A stretch of DNA of 64,000 bases, from positions 1,741,501-1,805,500 of the forward strand of contig NC_012881.1 in NCBI RefSeq assembly GCF_000023445.1, written 5' to 3'. This DNA comes from Maridesulfovibrio salexigens DSM 2638 (GTDB lineage Bacteria > Desulfobacterota > Desulfovibrionia > Desulfovibrionales > Desulfovibrionaceae). How positions within the stretch are numbered: position 1 is the first letter of the stretch; the number at the start of each line of letters is the position of its first letter. Position numbers and translations under genes: made by a program. The notes below the pieces were generated by a model. The model was not told the origin of the DNA. It saw only the letters and a list, made by a program, of their open reading frames with translations, and searched no databases. Shown here piece after piece: positions 35,998-44,874 of the stretch.

Positions 35998-36219
35998 TTA
36001 GACAATTCGATCAATGAGATTGCCCTTACCTGTGAGACTGTGGATAGCCTGATCAACGAGTCTTTGCTGCTCTTCTGCATGTAGATGCAAAGAGGCCGCA
36101 TCAATAGAGTCCGGAATTGCGTCCGGTATTTCAGCCAATCTTCCAGATGGCTGCCAAGGCTCAATGCTGGTGTCCTGAACACCGCCTTCTACTGGTGTGG
36201 CAAGTGCAATATCATCCAT
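35998..36219 (-). CDS. Small acidic protein, unknown function
   Basis: A 73-residue acidic protein (MDDIALATPVEGG start, DAIPDSIDAASLHLHAEEQQ middle). It has no membrane segment or cysteine, and the second half looks helical. It lies 36 bases after argD and is followed by a good terminator on the same strand, which supports it being expressed. There is no clear Shine-Dalgarno, so translation may depend on coupling or be weak. I recognise no family. Confidence 0.5.
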   Translation of the reverse strand: MDDIALATPVEGGVQDTSIEPWQPSGRLAEIPDAIPDSIDAASLHLHAEEQQRLVDQAIHSLTGKGNLIDRIV

Positions 36220-36255
36220 AAATTAAAGATAAGCCCGTATGCCTTGATGGTCAAG

Positions 36256-37458
36256 CTAAGCCTGTTCAGCAAGCAGCTCCTCAATCGCATTGAGAAATGC
36301 TACGAGGTCGTCTTTATCAATGGTTAACGCCGGGAGCAGTCTGAGGATTGTTCCCTTGGTCAGGTTGAGAATGAAACCTTGTTCGCGCAGGGCGGCGAAG
36401 ATTTCACTGCCGTCAAAGTTCAGCTCCACGCCGAGCATAAGACCGAGGCCACGCACGGATTTGATTTTTCCGGGGAATTTATCCTGCAACTTGCCTGCTT
36501 CGGCTTTGAAGAAATCTCCCAGCTCTGCAGCGCGTTCATCAAGCTTGTTTTCGGTCATAATGTCGATGACTTTGGATGCAACCTTGGAAACCAATGCTCC
36601 GCCACCGAAAGTGGTGGCATGGCTTCCGGGAGTAAATCCCTTAGCAACTTCTTCTGTCGCCAGCATAGCACCCATTGGCAGCCCATTGGCAAGAGCCTTT
36701 GCGGAGGTGAAAATGTGCGGGGTTACTCCGTAATGCTGGTGTGCCCACCATTTACCGGTCCTGCACAGGCCGGACTGGACTTCATCCACGATGAGCAGAA
36801 TGTCGTTTTCTTTGACCAGTTCGGTTACCGCTTTCACGTAATCTTCCGGCAACGGTTTGATGCCGCCTTCGCCTTGTACCATTTCGATCATGACCGCAGC
36901 AGTCTTATCAGTAATGGCGGCTTTGAGGGCCTCTGCATCACCGGCCGGGACATATTTGAATCCTTCCGGCAAGGGTGCGAAACCGTCCTTGATAGGTCCA
37001 TACTGTCCGGTGGCGGTCAGGGTAGCCATAGTCCTGCCGTGGAAAGAACCTTCGAGAGTGATAATTTCAAAGGCGTCTCTTTCTTTAATAGTACGCATGT
37101 ACCGTCTGGCAAGTTTAATGGCTGCTTCGTTGGCTTCAGCGCCGGAGTTGGCGAAGAAGACTCTGTCGGCATCACAGGTCGCGATGAGCTTTTCAGCCAG
37201 CTCTACCTGTTCTTCCTGATAAAAAAGGTTGCTGACCTGAACCAGTTTACGGGCCTGCTCAGCCATAATGTCGGCAAGATCGTCACGGCAGTGGCCGATG
37301 TTAACAACGGAAATACCGGAAAGCAGGTCAATATATTCTTTGCCGTCAAGGTCCCAGATTCTGGAACCCTTGGCTTTAGTTACATTTAAAGGGTATCTGC
37401 CGTAGGTGTTGCAGATGGAATTTTGTTCAGCGGCTACAAGTGTATCGTGTTTACTCAT
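36256..37458 (-). CDS. argD: Acetylornithine/succinyldiaminopimelate aminotransferase
   Basis: A PLP aminotransferase of class III, 400 residues. The PLP lysine is K254 in TSAKALANGLPMGAM. Other family blocks are FFANSGAEANEAAIKLARRY, GSFHGRTMATLTATGQ, and LLIVDEVQSGLCRTGKWWAHQ. The arginine pathway reaction is acetylglutamate semialdehyde to acetylornithine, and many ArgD proteins also serve lysine synthesis. It lies 23 bases downstream of dut. Confidence 0.93.
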   Translation of the reverse strand: MSKHDTLVAAEQNSICNTYGRYPLNVTKAKGSRIWDLDGKEYIDLLSGISVVNIGHCRDDLADIMAEQARKLVQVSNLFYQEEQVELAEKLIATCDADRVFFANSGAEANEAAIKLARRYMRTIKERDAFEIITLEGSFHGRTMATLTATGQYGPIKDGFAPLPEGFKYVPAGDAEALKAAITDKTAAVMIEMVQGEGGIKPLPEDYVKAVTELVKENDILLIVDEVQSGLCRTGKWWAHQHYGVTPHIFTSAKALANGLPMGAMLATEEVAKGFTPGSHATTFGGGALVSKVASKVIDIMTENKLDERAAELGDFFKAEAGKLQDKFPGKIKSVRGLGLMLGVELNFDGSEIFAALREQGFILNLTKGTILRLLPALTIDKDDLVAFLNAIEELLAEQA

Positions 37459-37481
37459 GATGTTTTTCTATTCAGTGGAGA

Positions 37482-37955
37482 CTATTTTTTACCTGTATGT
37501 CCGAAACCTCCGGCACCTCTGGTTGTGTCGGAAAGTTCTTCGCTGGGAGTCAGCCGGGCATAGCAGTAGGGCATGAAAACGAGCTGTGCGATGCGTTGTC
37601 CACGCTCAATTCGTCGCTTCTCGCCCGATGTGTTGAGCAGGGAAACTTTGATCTCTCCACGGTAGTCAGGGTCGATTACTCCGACTCCCTGACTGACGGT
37701 CAGGCCGTCTTTGGTGCCCAGACCGCTGCGGGAATAAATAAAACCGGCAATACCCGGAGAGGTTATCTCGATGGCGATTCCGGCGGGGAAGGCATACCTT
37801 CCGCCAGCTTCAATCTCCACGAAATCATCTTCAATGCAGGCACGCAGGTCCACTCCGGCAGAGTTGGGGGTAGCGTAGTCCAGACCGCCTTCACTGGCAG
37901 TCTCACTGAGGAATTTAACTTTTACTTCAACTGGATTGGATTGGGTAGGATTCAT
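37482..37955 (-). CDS. dut: dUTP diphosphatase
   Basis: Hydrolyses dUTP to dUMP, keeping uracil out of DNA. It has 157 residues and is of the trimeric type. All five motifs are present: SAGVDLRA, YSRSGLGTKDG, GVIDPDYRGEI, RGQRIAQLVF, and the C-terminal GAGGFGHTGKK. The ATG at 37955 has AAGGAT seven bases upstream. An in-frame TTG six codons earlier would place that ribosome site inside the gene. It starts the dut-argD unit. Confidence 0.96.
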   Translation of the reverse strand: MNPTQSNPVEVKVKFLSETASEGGLDYATPNSAGVDLRACIEDDFVEIEAGGRYAFPAGIAIEITSPGIAGFIYSRSGLGTKDGLTVSQGVGVIDPDYRGEIKVSLLNTSGEKRRIERGQRIAQLVFMPYCYARLTPSEELSDTTRGAGGFGHTGKK

Positions 37956-38161
37956 TTTTCTATCCTTGAACAAGTGATATTTTGAAGAGGCAGAATGCTC
38001 TTGTAAGGCTGATGTGTCAACTTTCTATCGAGATTATTGCTAAACTATCTTGATATGTTAACCTGAATAAGGCAAATAATAAAAATAAGTGTAAAAGGTT
38101 TCTGGTTTCTGATATATTCGATCAATCATCCCATTTCGAATAAATAATTAAGGAGATAACT

Positions 38162-40729
38162 ATGCAGCCGCTTCGCGTTTACAGCGTCGTTCCACGTCTG
38201 CCCAGTCAGCTGAAAGAGCTTTGGGACTTGGCATATAACTATCTTTTTGTCTGGAACAGCGACATTGCCAGTATCTTTTCTACCATTGATCAGGTCCTCT
38301 GGCGGGACTGCCAGCAGAATCCTGTGAAGTTTTTAAACAGTCTTCCTCAGCAGCAGCTTGAAGAATTGGCTAAAGATGATTTTTTTGTGCAGCGACTCAA
38401 AGAAGCCGCCAAGGTACAGAGAAGTTATCTGGCTCGTGAAGGCTGCGCTTACAAATTTGATGGCGCCAAGAAAGGTGAGCCCGTTGTTGCGTATTTCAGT
38501 TTGGAATATGGTATCGGCCTTAGCCTGCCTATTTATTCCGGCGGACTCGGTATTCTCGCTGGTGACCATCTTAAGTCAGCAAGTGACCTGAATATTCCGT
38601 TGATTGGTGTCGGTCTTTGTTACCAGCACGGTTATTTTCGGCAGTACATGACTCAGGATGGCTGGCAGCAGGAGCGTTATCCCAGTCATGACTTTGAGGA
38701 AATGTCCATTAAGGTTGCCAAGGATAAAAATGGAAAGGACGTAAAATTCAATTTCGATATGAAAGGGGAAACCCTTCATGTTAAAGTCTGGCAGGTCGAA
38801 GTCGGGCGTGTAACACTTTATTTGCTCGATACCAATGTACCTGAAAACTCGGTTAGCTTCCGGGGAATCACAGCTCGTTTGTACGGCGGTGATCTTGAAA
38901 TGCGTCTTTGGCAGGAAATCCTGCTTGGTATCGGCGGAGTTAAAGCACTTGATGCACTCGGACTTGAGCCAAGCGTCATTCATATGAATGAAGGTCATTC
39001 TGCTTTTGCGGGGTTGGAACGAATTCGTGTTTTCATGACCGAGCATGGCCTTTCTTTTGAAGCGGCGATGGAGATGGTGGCCTCTTCCAGTATTTTTACC
39101 ACCCATACCCCTGTTCCGGCTGGTAACGACCGTTTCCCGGCTGAACTTATGCGTCCATACTTTGAACCGTATGCCCAGACTATGGGGCTTGCCTATAAAG
39201 TATTCCTTTCTCTCGGCAGGGAAGATCCCCGCGATGATGCGGAGCAATTCTGCATGACTGTACTGGCTCTCAAGCTTTCCCGTTTTAATAATGGTGTATC
39301 AAAGCTTCACGGGCATGTTTCGCGGAACATGTGGCAGAAGGTTTGGCCGCAGTATCCGGTAGAAGATGTTCCCATCGGAGCTATCACCAATGGTGTACAT
39401 ATGCCTACATGGGTGGCAACAGATTTCTCCTTGCTGTTTGACCGTTATCTTGGCCCGAACTGGCGTGAGGACCCGGATTGCGCAAAAGTCTGGAGGCAGA
39501 CCGATAATATCCCCGATGCAGAACTCTGGCGCACTCATGAGCGACTCAGGGAACGGCTGGTGGATTTCGTTCGTAAACGTCTGCGTCGCCAGCTGATGAA
39601 TATCGGTGCACGGCGCAAGGAAATCGAACTTGCGGACGAAGTGCTTGATCCTCGCGCTTTGACTATCGGTTTTGCACGTCGTTTTGCTACTTATAAACGT
39701 GCCGGACTGCTGCTTAAGGATAAGGAGCGTCTGCTCAAGATCATTTCCGATTCAAGGCAGCCCGTGCAGTTTATTTTTGCCGGTAAAGCTCATCCGCAGG
39801 ATAACGAAGGTAAGAAACTTATTCAGGATCTTATCCAATTCTGCCGCCGTGAAGAGTGCCGCATGAGTCTTGTCTTCCTTGAAGATTATGACATGAAAAT
39901 CGCCAACTATATGGTTCAGGGTTGCGATATCTGGCTGAACACTCCGAGACGTCCTCTTGAGGCCTGCGGAACCAGCGGCATGAAAGCCATGGCAAACGGT
40001 GTACTCCAGTTCAGTACTCCGGACGGTTGGTGGGATGAAGCTTATCTGCCTGATAACAGCCTCGGTTGGGCTATCGGTCGCGGCGAAGACTACAACGATC
40101 ATGAATATCAGGATTTTGTGGAGAGTCAGACCCTTTACAAAGTTCTGGAAAATGACATAATTCCCGAGTTCTATGACCGTGGTCATGGCAGCCTTCCCCG
40201 TAGCTGGATTGCCAAGGTCAAGAAGGCGTTACGGATTCTGGGACCTGAATTCAACGCTAACCGTATGGTGGAAGATTATACTGAAAAGGCATATCAGCCT
40301 GCATACAGTAACTACGCCACCATGCATAAGAATGAATTCCAGGGCGCCAAGGAACTGGCTGCCTGGAGAATGGAAGTGATGACTAAGTGGTCCAGCTTGA
40401 AGGTTCGCAACATTCGTTCGGAAACTCATACTGATGTATATGTTGAAGAACCGATCATTATTACCGCAGAGATATTCCTTAATGGTTTGACTACGGATAA
40501 TGTTCAGGTGGAAATCTACGCCGGACCTGTTGGACAGGACGGAAAGTTTGCCCGCCGCAACACTGTGGTTATGACTCCTGAGGAAGATATGGGCGGTGGC
40601 TGGCATGTTTATCAGGGTGAAGTTATGCCCCATGAGGCCGGAAGGTTCGGTTATACCGTACGTATCCTGCCCAAGCATGAACTCCTGCTTGATCCTCATT
40701 CTCTCGGACTTATCCATTGGGCACAATAA
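38162..40729 (+). CDS. glgP: Alpha-glucan (glycogen) phosphorylase with DUF3417 N-terminus
   Basis: Phosphorolyses alpha-1,4 glucans to glucose-1-phosphate. It has 855 residues. The N-terminal DUF3417 domain (about 1-110: LWDLAYNYLFVWNSD) marks the non-classical phosphorylase branch. The GT35 core includes YFSLEYGIG, GLGILAGDHLKSASDL, NEGHSAF, TTHTPVPAGNDRF, ARRFATYKRAGLL and the PLP region PRRPLEACGTSGMKAMANG. A beta-sandwich-like C-terminal 130 residues follows. AAGGAG precedes the ATG. The nuclease gene starts ten bases after its stop. Confidence 0.94.
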   Translation: MQPLRVYSVVPRLPSQLKELWDLAYNYLFVWNSDIASIFSTIDQVLWRDCQQNPVKFLNSLPQQQLEELAKDDFFVQRLKEAAKVQRSYLAREGCAYKFDGAKKGEPVVAYFSLEYGIGLSLPIYSGGLGILAGDHLKSASDLNIPLIGVGLCYQHGYFRQYMTQDGWQQERYPSHDFEEMSIKVAKDKNGKDVKFNFDMKGETLHVKVWQVEVGRVTLYLLDTNVPENSVSFRGITARLYGGDLEMRLWQEILLGIGGVKALDALGLEPSVIHMNEGHSAFAGLERIRVFMTEHGLSFEAAMEMVASSSIFTTHTPVPAGNDRFPAELMRPYFEPYAQTMGLAYKVFLSLGREDPRDDAEQFCMTVLALKLSRFNNGVSKLHGHVSRNMWQKVWPQYPVEDVPIGAITNGVHMPTWVATDFSLLFDRYLGPNWREDPDCAKVWRQTDNIPDAELWRTHERLRERLVDFVRKRLRRQLMNIGARRKEIELADEVLDPRALTIGFARRFATYKRAGLLLKDKERLLKIISDSRQPVQFIFAGKAHPQDNEGKKLIQDLIQFCRREECRMSLVFLEDYDMKIANYMVQGCDIWLNTPRRPLEACGTSGMKAMANGVLQFSTPDGWWDEAYLPDNSLGWAIGRGEDYNDHEYQDFVESQTLYKVLENDIIPEFYDRGHGSLPRSWIAKVKKALRILGPEFNANRMVEDYTEKAYQPAYSNYATMHKNEFQGAKELAAWRMEVMTKWSSLKVRNIRSETHTDVYVEEPIIITAEIFLNGLTTDNVQVEIYAGPVGQDGKFARRNTVVMTPEEDMGGGWHVYQGEVMPHEAGRFGYTVRILPKHELLLDPHSLGLIHWAQ

Positions 40730-40739
40730 AAGGAACTGA

Positions 40740-41426
40740 ATGCCGAAAGGAAAAATTAAAATAATCAATTCACGAAGCGGGGTCCTTAAGGGCCCCGTTT
40801 TCATTTTGTTGTTCTGTTGCCTGTTCTTCAGCACGGCAACTGCTTCCGCCTTTGAAGCCAAGGTCCGTTACGTAATAGATGGCGATACCTTCATCCTCAG
40901 CAATAACAAGCACGTGCGCATTGCCGGGATTGATACACCGGAAATAGGTCGGGATGGCAAAGCGGATCAATATTACGCCCAGCAAGCTAAATCCATGCTG
41001 AATAAACTTATTCTCGGCAAACGGGTACGTATTGAATCAGCAGGCAAAGGTACTGATCATTATAAACGTATCATCGGTTGGGTTTATGTGGATGATGTTT
41101 TCGTGAACAGTCATATGATCCGTAATGGTGCGGCATTTTTTTATTTTCATAAGGGAAATGACAAGGGCAAACAGAAATTACTTCTCCAAGCCCAGAGAAA
41201 AGCCTATGATGAAAAGAAAGGTTTCTGGCCTGTTATCAGTAAGTTGAAAAAGTTCAACGAACCGTGGGTTGGTAATAAAAACAGCCGCCGTTGTTTTCTT
41301 CCCGGCGATAAATACGCCAAAAAGATAAGCCGGAAAAACAAAGTTAATTTTTTCAGTCTGGGTGAAGCTTTTTACAGTGGTTATTCACCTGCAAGACATT
41401 TAAATTTCTGGCCAGCCGTTAAGTGA
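40740..41426 (+). CDS. Secreted thermonuclease (SNase) family protein
   Basis: 228 residues. A basic n-region and hydrophobic stretch (VFILLFCCLFFSTATASA, about 20-37) form a signal peptide. The SNase core follows: VIDGDTFIL, the arginine and acidic pair in VRIAGIDTPEIG, and the second arginine in HYKRIIGWVYV, so the three catalytic positions of staphylococcal nuclease (R35, E43, R87) are all kept. A basic tail of about 60 residues follows the fold. AAGGA sits five bases before the ATG. A terminator-like hairpin lies within its first codons. Confidence 0.88.
   Translation: MPKGKIKIINSRSGVLKGPVFILLFCCLFFSTATASAFEAKVRYVIDGDTFILSNNKHVRIAGIDTPEIGRDGKADQYYAQQAKSMLNKLILGKRVRIESAGKGTDHYKRIIGWVYVDDVFVNSHMIRNGAAFFYFHKGNDKGKQKLLLQAQRKAYDEKKGFWPVISKLKKFNEPWVGNKNSRRCFLPGDKYAKKISRKNKVNFFSLGEAFYSGYSPARHLNFWPAVK
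40776..40803 (+). terminator. Terminator-like hairpin inside the nuclease signal-peptide codons
   Basis: GCGGGGTCC TTAA GGGCCCCG (one G-U pair) followed by TTTTCATTTTG. It starts 47 bases after the glgP stop, but it is inside the translated nuclease frame, where it encodes SGVLKGPVF. Confidence 0.6.
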
Positions 41427-41460
41427 TTTTTGTTAACGCAAAAGTAAACTAATTTTGTAG

Positions 41461-41540
41461 CGAAGCTTATTAAAAGTTTTTGGGATTCTTAAACCCTTTT
41501 TTCAAAAAGGGTTTAAGCCCTCGGAGAGCCGCCGGAGGCA
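41461..41540 (+). repeat. Dispersed hairpin repeat, copy D (supplies ribosome site)
   Basis: CGAAGCTTATTAAAAG, then TTTTTGGGATTCTTAAACC, a hairpin AAACCCTTTTT/AAAAAGGGTTT, AAGCCCTCGGAGAGCC and GCCGGAGGCA. The terminal GGAGG (41534-41538) is eight bases before the GTG start of the next gene and is its only visible Shine-Dalgarno. The hairpin with its flanking A/T could act as a weak terminator for the nuclease transcript. Confidence 0.88.
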
Positions 41541-41546
41541 ATAAAA

Positions 41547-43073
41547 GTGCTATTTAGAAAATTTGCCAGCACATTCCATGAATTTCGCATAGTGCGCGAC
41601 CCGGACCTGTGCATTGATTGTAAGGTCTGTATTAAGCAGTGCTCATATGAAGCGCACTTCTGGGACGATGCACGGGAAAAAGTATCCCATGATAGCCGTA
41701 AGTGTGTAGGCTGCCATCGTTGTGCAGCTTTGTGCCCGACAGCCGCTCTCACTATTAAATTAAATGAGCTGGATTTTCGGCCTAATGCAACATGGCGTCC
41801 TGAGTTTGCGCGCAACATATATAATCAGGCTGAAAGCGGCGGTGTGTTGCTGGCAGGCATGGGCAGTCCTGTTGATATCCCTGTCTATTGGGACAGGCTG
41901 CTTCTGGATGCCAGTCAGGTAACCAATCCGTCCATCGATCCTCTGCGTGAACCTATGGAGTTGAAAACTTTTCTCGGGTCCAAACCTGATAAGGTTGAAG
42001 TTCAGTTTGATGCTGAAGGCAACCCGAAACTCAAAACTGAACAGACTCCGCAGATAGAACTTGCTACTCCGATAACTTTTGCGGGGATGTCCTTCGGGGC
42101 GATCAATTACAATTTGCATGCGGCAATGGCTATGGCAGCCAAAGAGCTGGGTACGGTCTACAATACCGGGGAAGGCGGACTGCATAAGTCTCTTTACGAG
42201 TATGGTCAGTGGACCATTGTGCAGGTCGCCTCCGGGCGTTTCGGAGTTCACAGCGATTACCTGAATGCTGGCGTAGGCATTGAGATCAAGGTTGGGCAGG
42301 GGGCTAAGCCGGGAATCGGCGGGCATCTACCGGGCGAGAAGATAAATGCAATGATCTCCGAAACCCGTATGATTCCACCGGGGTCTGATGCAATATCGCC
42401 TGCGCCACATCATGATATTTATTCCATTGAAGACCTGCTGCAACTTATCTTTGCTCTGAAGGAAGCCACGGAATATCGCGTTCCGGTAGCTGTGAAGATT
42501 GCTGCGGTGCACAATGTGGCGGCAATTGCATCGGGTGTTGTTCGTGCCGGAGCAGATATTCTGACTCTTGACGGTATGAAGGGTGGAACCGGTGCTGCTC
42601 CGGCTATGACCCGTGATAATGTCGGGATACCGATTGAACTGGCTCTTGCGAGCGTGGATCAACGGTTGCGTGATGAAGGCATCCGTTCCAAGGCTTCCAT
42701 TGTTGCCGGGGGCGGGTTTCGTTGTAGCGGCGATGTGATCAAAGCAATTGCCCTTGGTGCAGATGCTGTCAATATCGGTACTGCGGCTCTAATCGCTGTG
42801 GGCTGTACTCTTTGCGGACGTTGCTACACAGGAAAGTGTCCGTGGGGTATTGCCACCAATGATAAGAAGCTTGCCAAACGCCAGAATCCGGAGGTTGCAG
42901 CGGAAAGGCTGGTTAACCTTGTCCGCGGCTGGTCCCATGAAATTGAGGAAATGCTCGGCGGTATGGGCCTTAATTCAATAGAAAGTCTGCGCGGTAACAG
43001 GGATAAGTTAAGAGCGGTGGGGCTGACTGATGCTGAAATGCAGATTCTGGGTGTTAAGCATGCTGGTAGGTAA
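41547..43073 (+). CDS. Split glutamate synthase, FMN-dependent synthase subunit with ferredoxin domain
   Basis: The central catalytic domain of glutamate synthase as a separate protein, 508 residues. The N-terminal 75 residues hold two 4Fe-4S motifs (CIDCKVCIKQC, CVGCHRCAALCP). The FMN-binding barrel (about 170-470) carries GMSFGAINYNLHAAMA, GEGGLHKSLYEYG, KVGQGAKPGIGGHLPG, LTLDGMKGGTGAAP and the 3Fe-4S motif C-x5-C-x4-C in GCTLCGRCYTGKCPWG. It condenses ammonia with 2-oxoglutarate to form glutamate. It starts with GTG, using the ribosome site of the repeat. It is the first of five genes that rebuild the enzyme. Confidence 0.92.
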   Translation: MLFRKFASTFHEFRIVRDPDLCIDCKVCIKQCSYEAHFWDDAREKVSHDSRKCVGCHRCAALCPTAALTIKLNELDFRPNATWRPEFARNIYNQAESGGVLLAGMGSPVDIPVYWDRLLLDASQVTNPSIDPLREPMELKTFLGSKPDKVEVQFDAEGNPKLKTEQTPQIELATPITFAGMSFGAINYNLHAAMAMAAKELGTVYNTGEGGLHKSLYEYGQWTIVQVASGRFGVHSDYLNAGVGIEIKVGQGAKPGIGGHLPGEKINAMISETRMIPPGSDAISPAPHHDIYSIEDLLQLIFALKEATEYRVPVAVKIAAVHNVAAIASGVVRAGADILTLDGMKGGTGAAPAMTRDNVGIPIELALASVDQRLRDEGIRSKASIVAGGGFRCSGDVIKAIALGADAVNIGTAALIAVGCTLCGRCYTGKCPWGIATNDKKLAKRQNPEVAAERLVNLVRGWSHEIEEMLGGMGLNSIESLRGNRDKLRAVGLTDAEMQILGVKHAGR

Positions 43074-43079
43074 TTAAAC

Positions 43080-43523
43080 ATGAAAAGAATTTATCCCGAC
43101 AGGGAGTTATGTATCGGGTGCGGCCTGTGTGTGCTGGGTTGCCTCGCTGCCCATTCCAAATCACATGACTTGATTCTTGCTTATAAGCAAGAACAGGCCA
43201 AGGGATTGGTTGCCCGTAAGCGTTTAATTGAAGATGATGAAGTTTGCGTCGCCATCAGTTGCAGGCACTGCGAAGAGCCGGAATGTGTTCCTGTTTGTAT
43301 TTCCGGGGCGTTGACCAAGGATGATAAGACCGGAATCACCCTTTATGATGCTGATAAGTGTGTGGGCTGCTGGTCTTGTATTATGTCTTGCCCCTATGGG
43401 GCTATTCAGCGCGACAAATATAATGGTATGATAGTTAAGTGTGATCTTTGCGCAGGCAGGAAAAGCGGTCCGGCATGTGTGGAAGCCTGTCCTAATCGGG
43501 CTTTAAAATATGAGGAGAGGTAG
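43080..43523 (+). CDS. Four-cluster ferredoxin of the split glutamate synthase
   Basis: 147 residues with 16 cysteines in the order of HycB/DMSO-reductase-type electron-transfer subunits: CIGCGLCVLGC, CRHCEEPECVPVC, CVGCWSCIMSCPYGAI and CDLCAGRKSGPACVEACP. It probably passes electrons from the FAD oxidoreductase to the synthase subunit (inference from gene order). It starts six bases after the synthase gene and ends two bases before the oxidoreductase. Confidence 0.9.
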   Translation: MKRIYPDRELCIGCGLCVLGCLAAHSKSHDLILAYKQEQAKGLVARKRLIEDDEVCVAISCRHCEEPECVPVCISGALTKDDKTGITLYDADKCVGCWSCIMSCPYGAIQRDKYNGMIVKCDLCAGRKSGPACVEACPNRALKYEER

Positions 43524-43525
43524 CC

Positions 43526-44803
43526 ATGGCTTATGTAATCATCGGTAACGGTATTGCTTCGCTTGGAGCTATTGACGGCATCAGGAAATATGACCGTAAA
43601 ACCCCGATTACAGTAATCGGGGCTGAGAATACGGCTGCCTATGGCAAACCGCTGACTTCATATCTGCTGGCTGGGAGAATCAGCCCTGAACGTTTATCCA
43701 TGCGTCCGGATGATTATTACAAAGGTAAAAACGTTAACCTGAAGCTGGCTACATATATAGTAAAGGTAGATCTTGAATCTCGCGAACTGCAAACTTCCGA
43801 AGGAGAGCGGATCCCGTTTGAGAAGTTGCTGCTTGCCACTGGAGGTAAGCCTTATGTTCCGCAGATCAAAGGCCTTGTAGGGGATGACGTATATAATTTT
43901 ACCGCTGCGAAGGATGCTTATCGCTTGATTGAATCTGTTAAAGATTTAAAGCGGGCGGTGGTCATTGGTGGAGGATTGATCGGAATCAAGGCTGCGGAGT
44001 CCTTATATAACAGGGGTGTAGAGGTCGCTGTTGTTGAAACGCGCGAACGCATATTGCCGCTTGCCTATGATGAAGATGCTGCCGGGTTGATATCTCGTCG
44101 GGTGGAAGAAGCCGGAATGCTGGTCCGATGCGGGGTGAGCGGTAAGGAAATAGTGCGAGATAAACAGGGTAGGCTGCGCGGAATTCTGTTGGACGATAAA
44201 AGTTTTCTTGAAGCTGACGCTATTGTCATCGCTATAGGCGTAGTTTCCAATACCGAGCTTGCAGAACAGGCTGGAATTGAAGTTGATAAGGGCGTTGTGG
44301 TGGATGACAACATGTTTACCGGTAAAGAAGGTGTTTACGCCGCCGGGGATGTTGCACAGGCTCGTGATGTGATCTTTGATAAAGATAAGGTCGTCCCCAT
44401 CTGGTCCAATGCCTACACCCAAGGATACTATGCCGGACGAAATATGGCGGGGAATAAATCTGCCTATCCCGGAACCATGTCCATGAGTTCAATCAGCTTT
44501 TTCGGTATGCCAACTATTTCTGTCGGGGAAGTGAATCCCGCTCCTGACAATTCGGAATACGAAATCTATACTTTTTTTGATGAACGGAAACATAGCTATC
44601 GTAAGTTGGTATTCAAGAAAGATCGTCTTGTGGGCTATGTGCTGGTAGGGGATATCGATTTCGCAGGCATGTACACATCATTTATCAAATTTAAATTCAA
44701 GGTAGATGCGGATGCACGCAAAAGGCTCAGTGAAGGTGAGCCGGACGTCCTAATGTGGCCGGATGAATTTTTCAACAAAGCATGGAATCCTGAAAGTAAG
44801 TAG
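43526..44803 (+). CDS. FAD-dependent NAD(P)H oxidoreductase of the split glutamate synthase
   Basis: 425 residues of the pyridine nucleotide-disulfide oxidoreductase class I fold. FAD motif YVIIGNGIASLGAIDGI, NAD motif AVVIGGGLIGIKAAES, and second FAD motif GVYAAGDVAQARD. The redox-active CxxxxC of disulfide reductases is absent, as in NADH:rubredoxin/nitrite-reductase-like members. It is likely the entry point for reducing power, replacing the GltD subunit. It is preceded by GGAGAGG. Repeat copy E separates it from the next gene of the set. Confidence 0.88.
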   Translation: MAYVIIGNGIASLGAIDGIRKYDRKTPITVIGAENTAAYGKPLTSYLLAGRISPERLSMRPDDYYKGKNVNLKLATYIVKVDLESRELQTSEGERIPFEKLLLATGGKPYVPQIKGLVGDDVYNFTAAKDAYRLIESVKDLKRAVVIGGGLIGIKAAESLYNRGVEVAVVETRERILPLAYDEDAAGLISRRVEEAGMLVRCGVSGKEIVRDKQGRLRGILLDDKSFLEADAIVIAIGVVSNTELAEQAGIEVDKGVVVDDNMFTGKEGVYAAGDVAQARDVIFDKDKVVPIWSNAYTQGYYAGRNMAGNKSAYPGTMSMSSISFFGMPTISVGEVNPAPDNSEYEIYTFFDERKHSYRKLVFKKDRLVGYVLVGDIDFAGMYTSFIKFKFKVDADARKRLSEGEPDVLMWPDEFFNKAWNPESK

Positions 44804-44822
44804 GTTTGAATAGTTAAAGTCG

Positions 44823-44870
44823 CGAAGCTTGGTAAAAGTTTCTTTGGACCTCGGAGAGCCGCCGGAGGCA
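44823..44870 (+). repeat. Dispersed hairpin repeat, copy E (hairpin deleted; supplies ribosome site)
   Basis: CGAAGCTTGGTAAAAGTTT, CTTTGGACCTCGGAGAGCC and GCCGGAGGCA. Compared with copy D, the central AAACCC/GGGTTT hairpin is missing, while the two ends are nearly identical. GGAGG (44864-44868) is six bases before the ATG at 44875. Confidence 0.85.
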
Positions 44871-44874
44871 TCAT

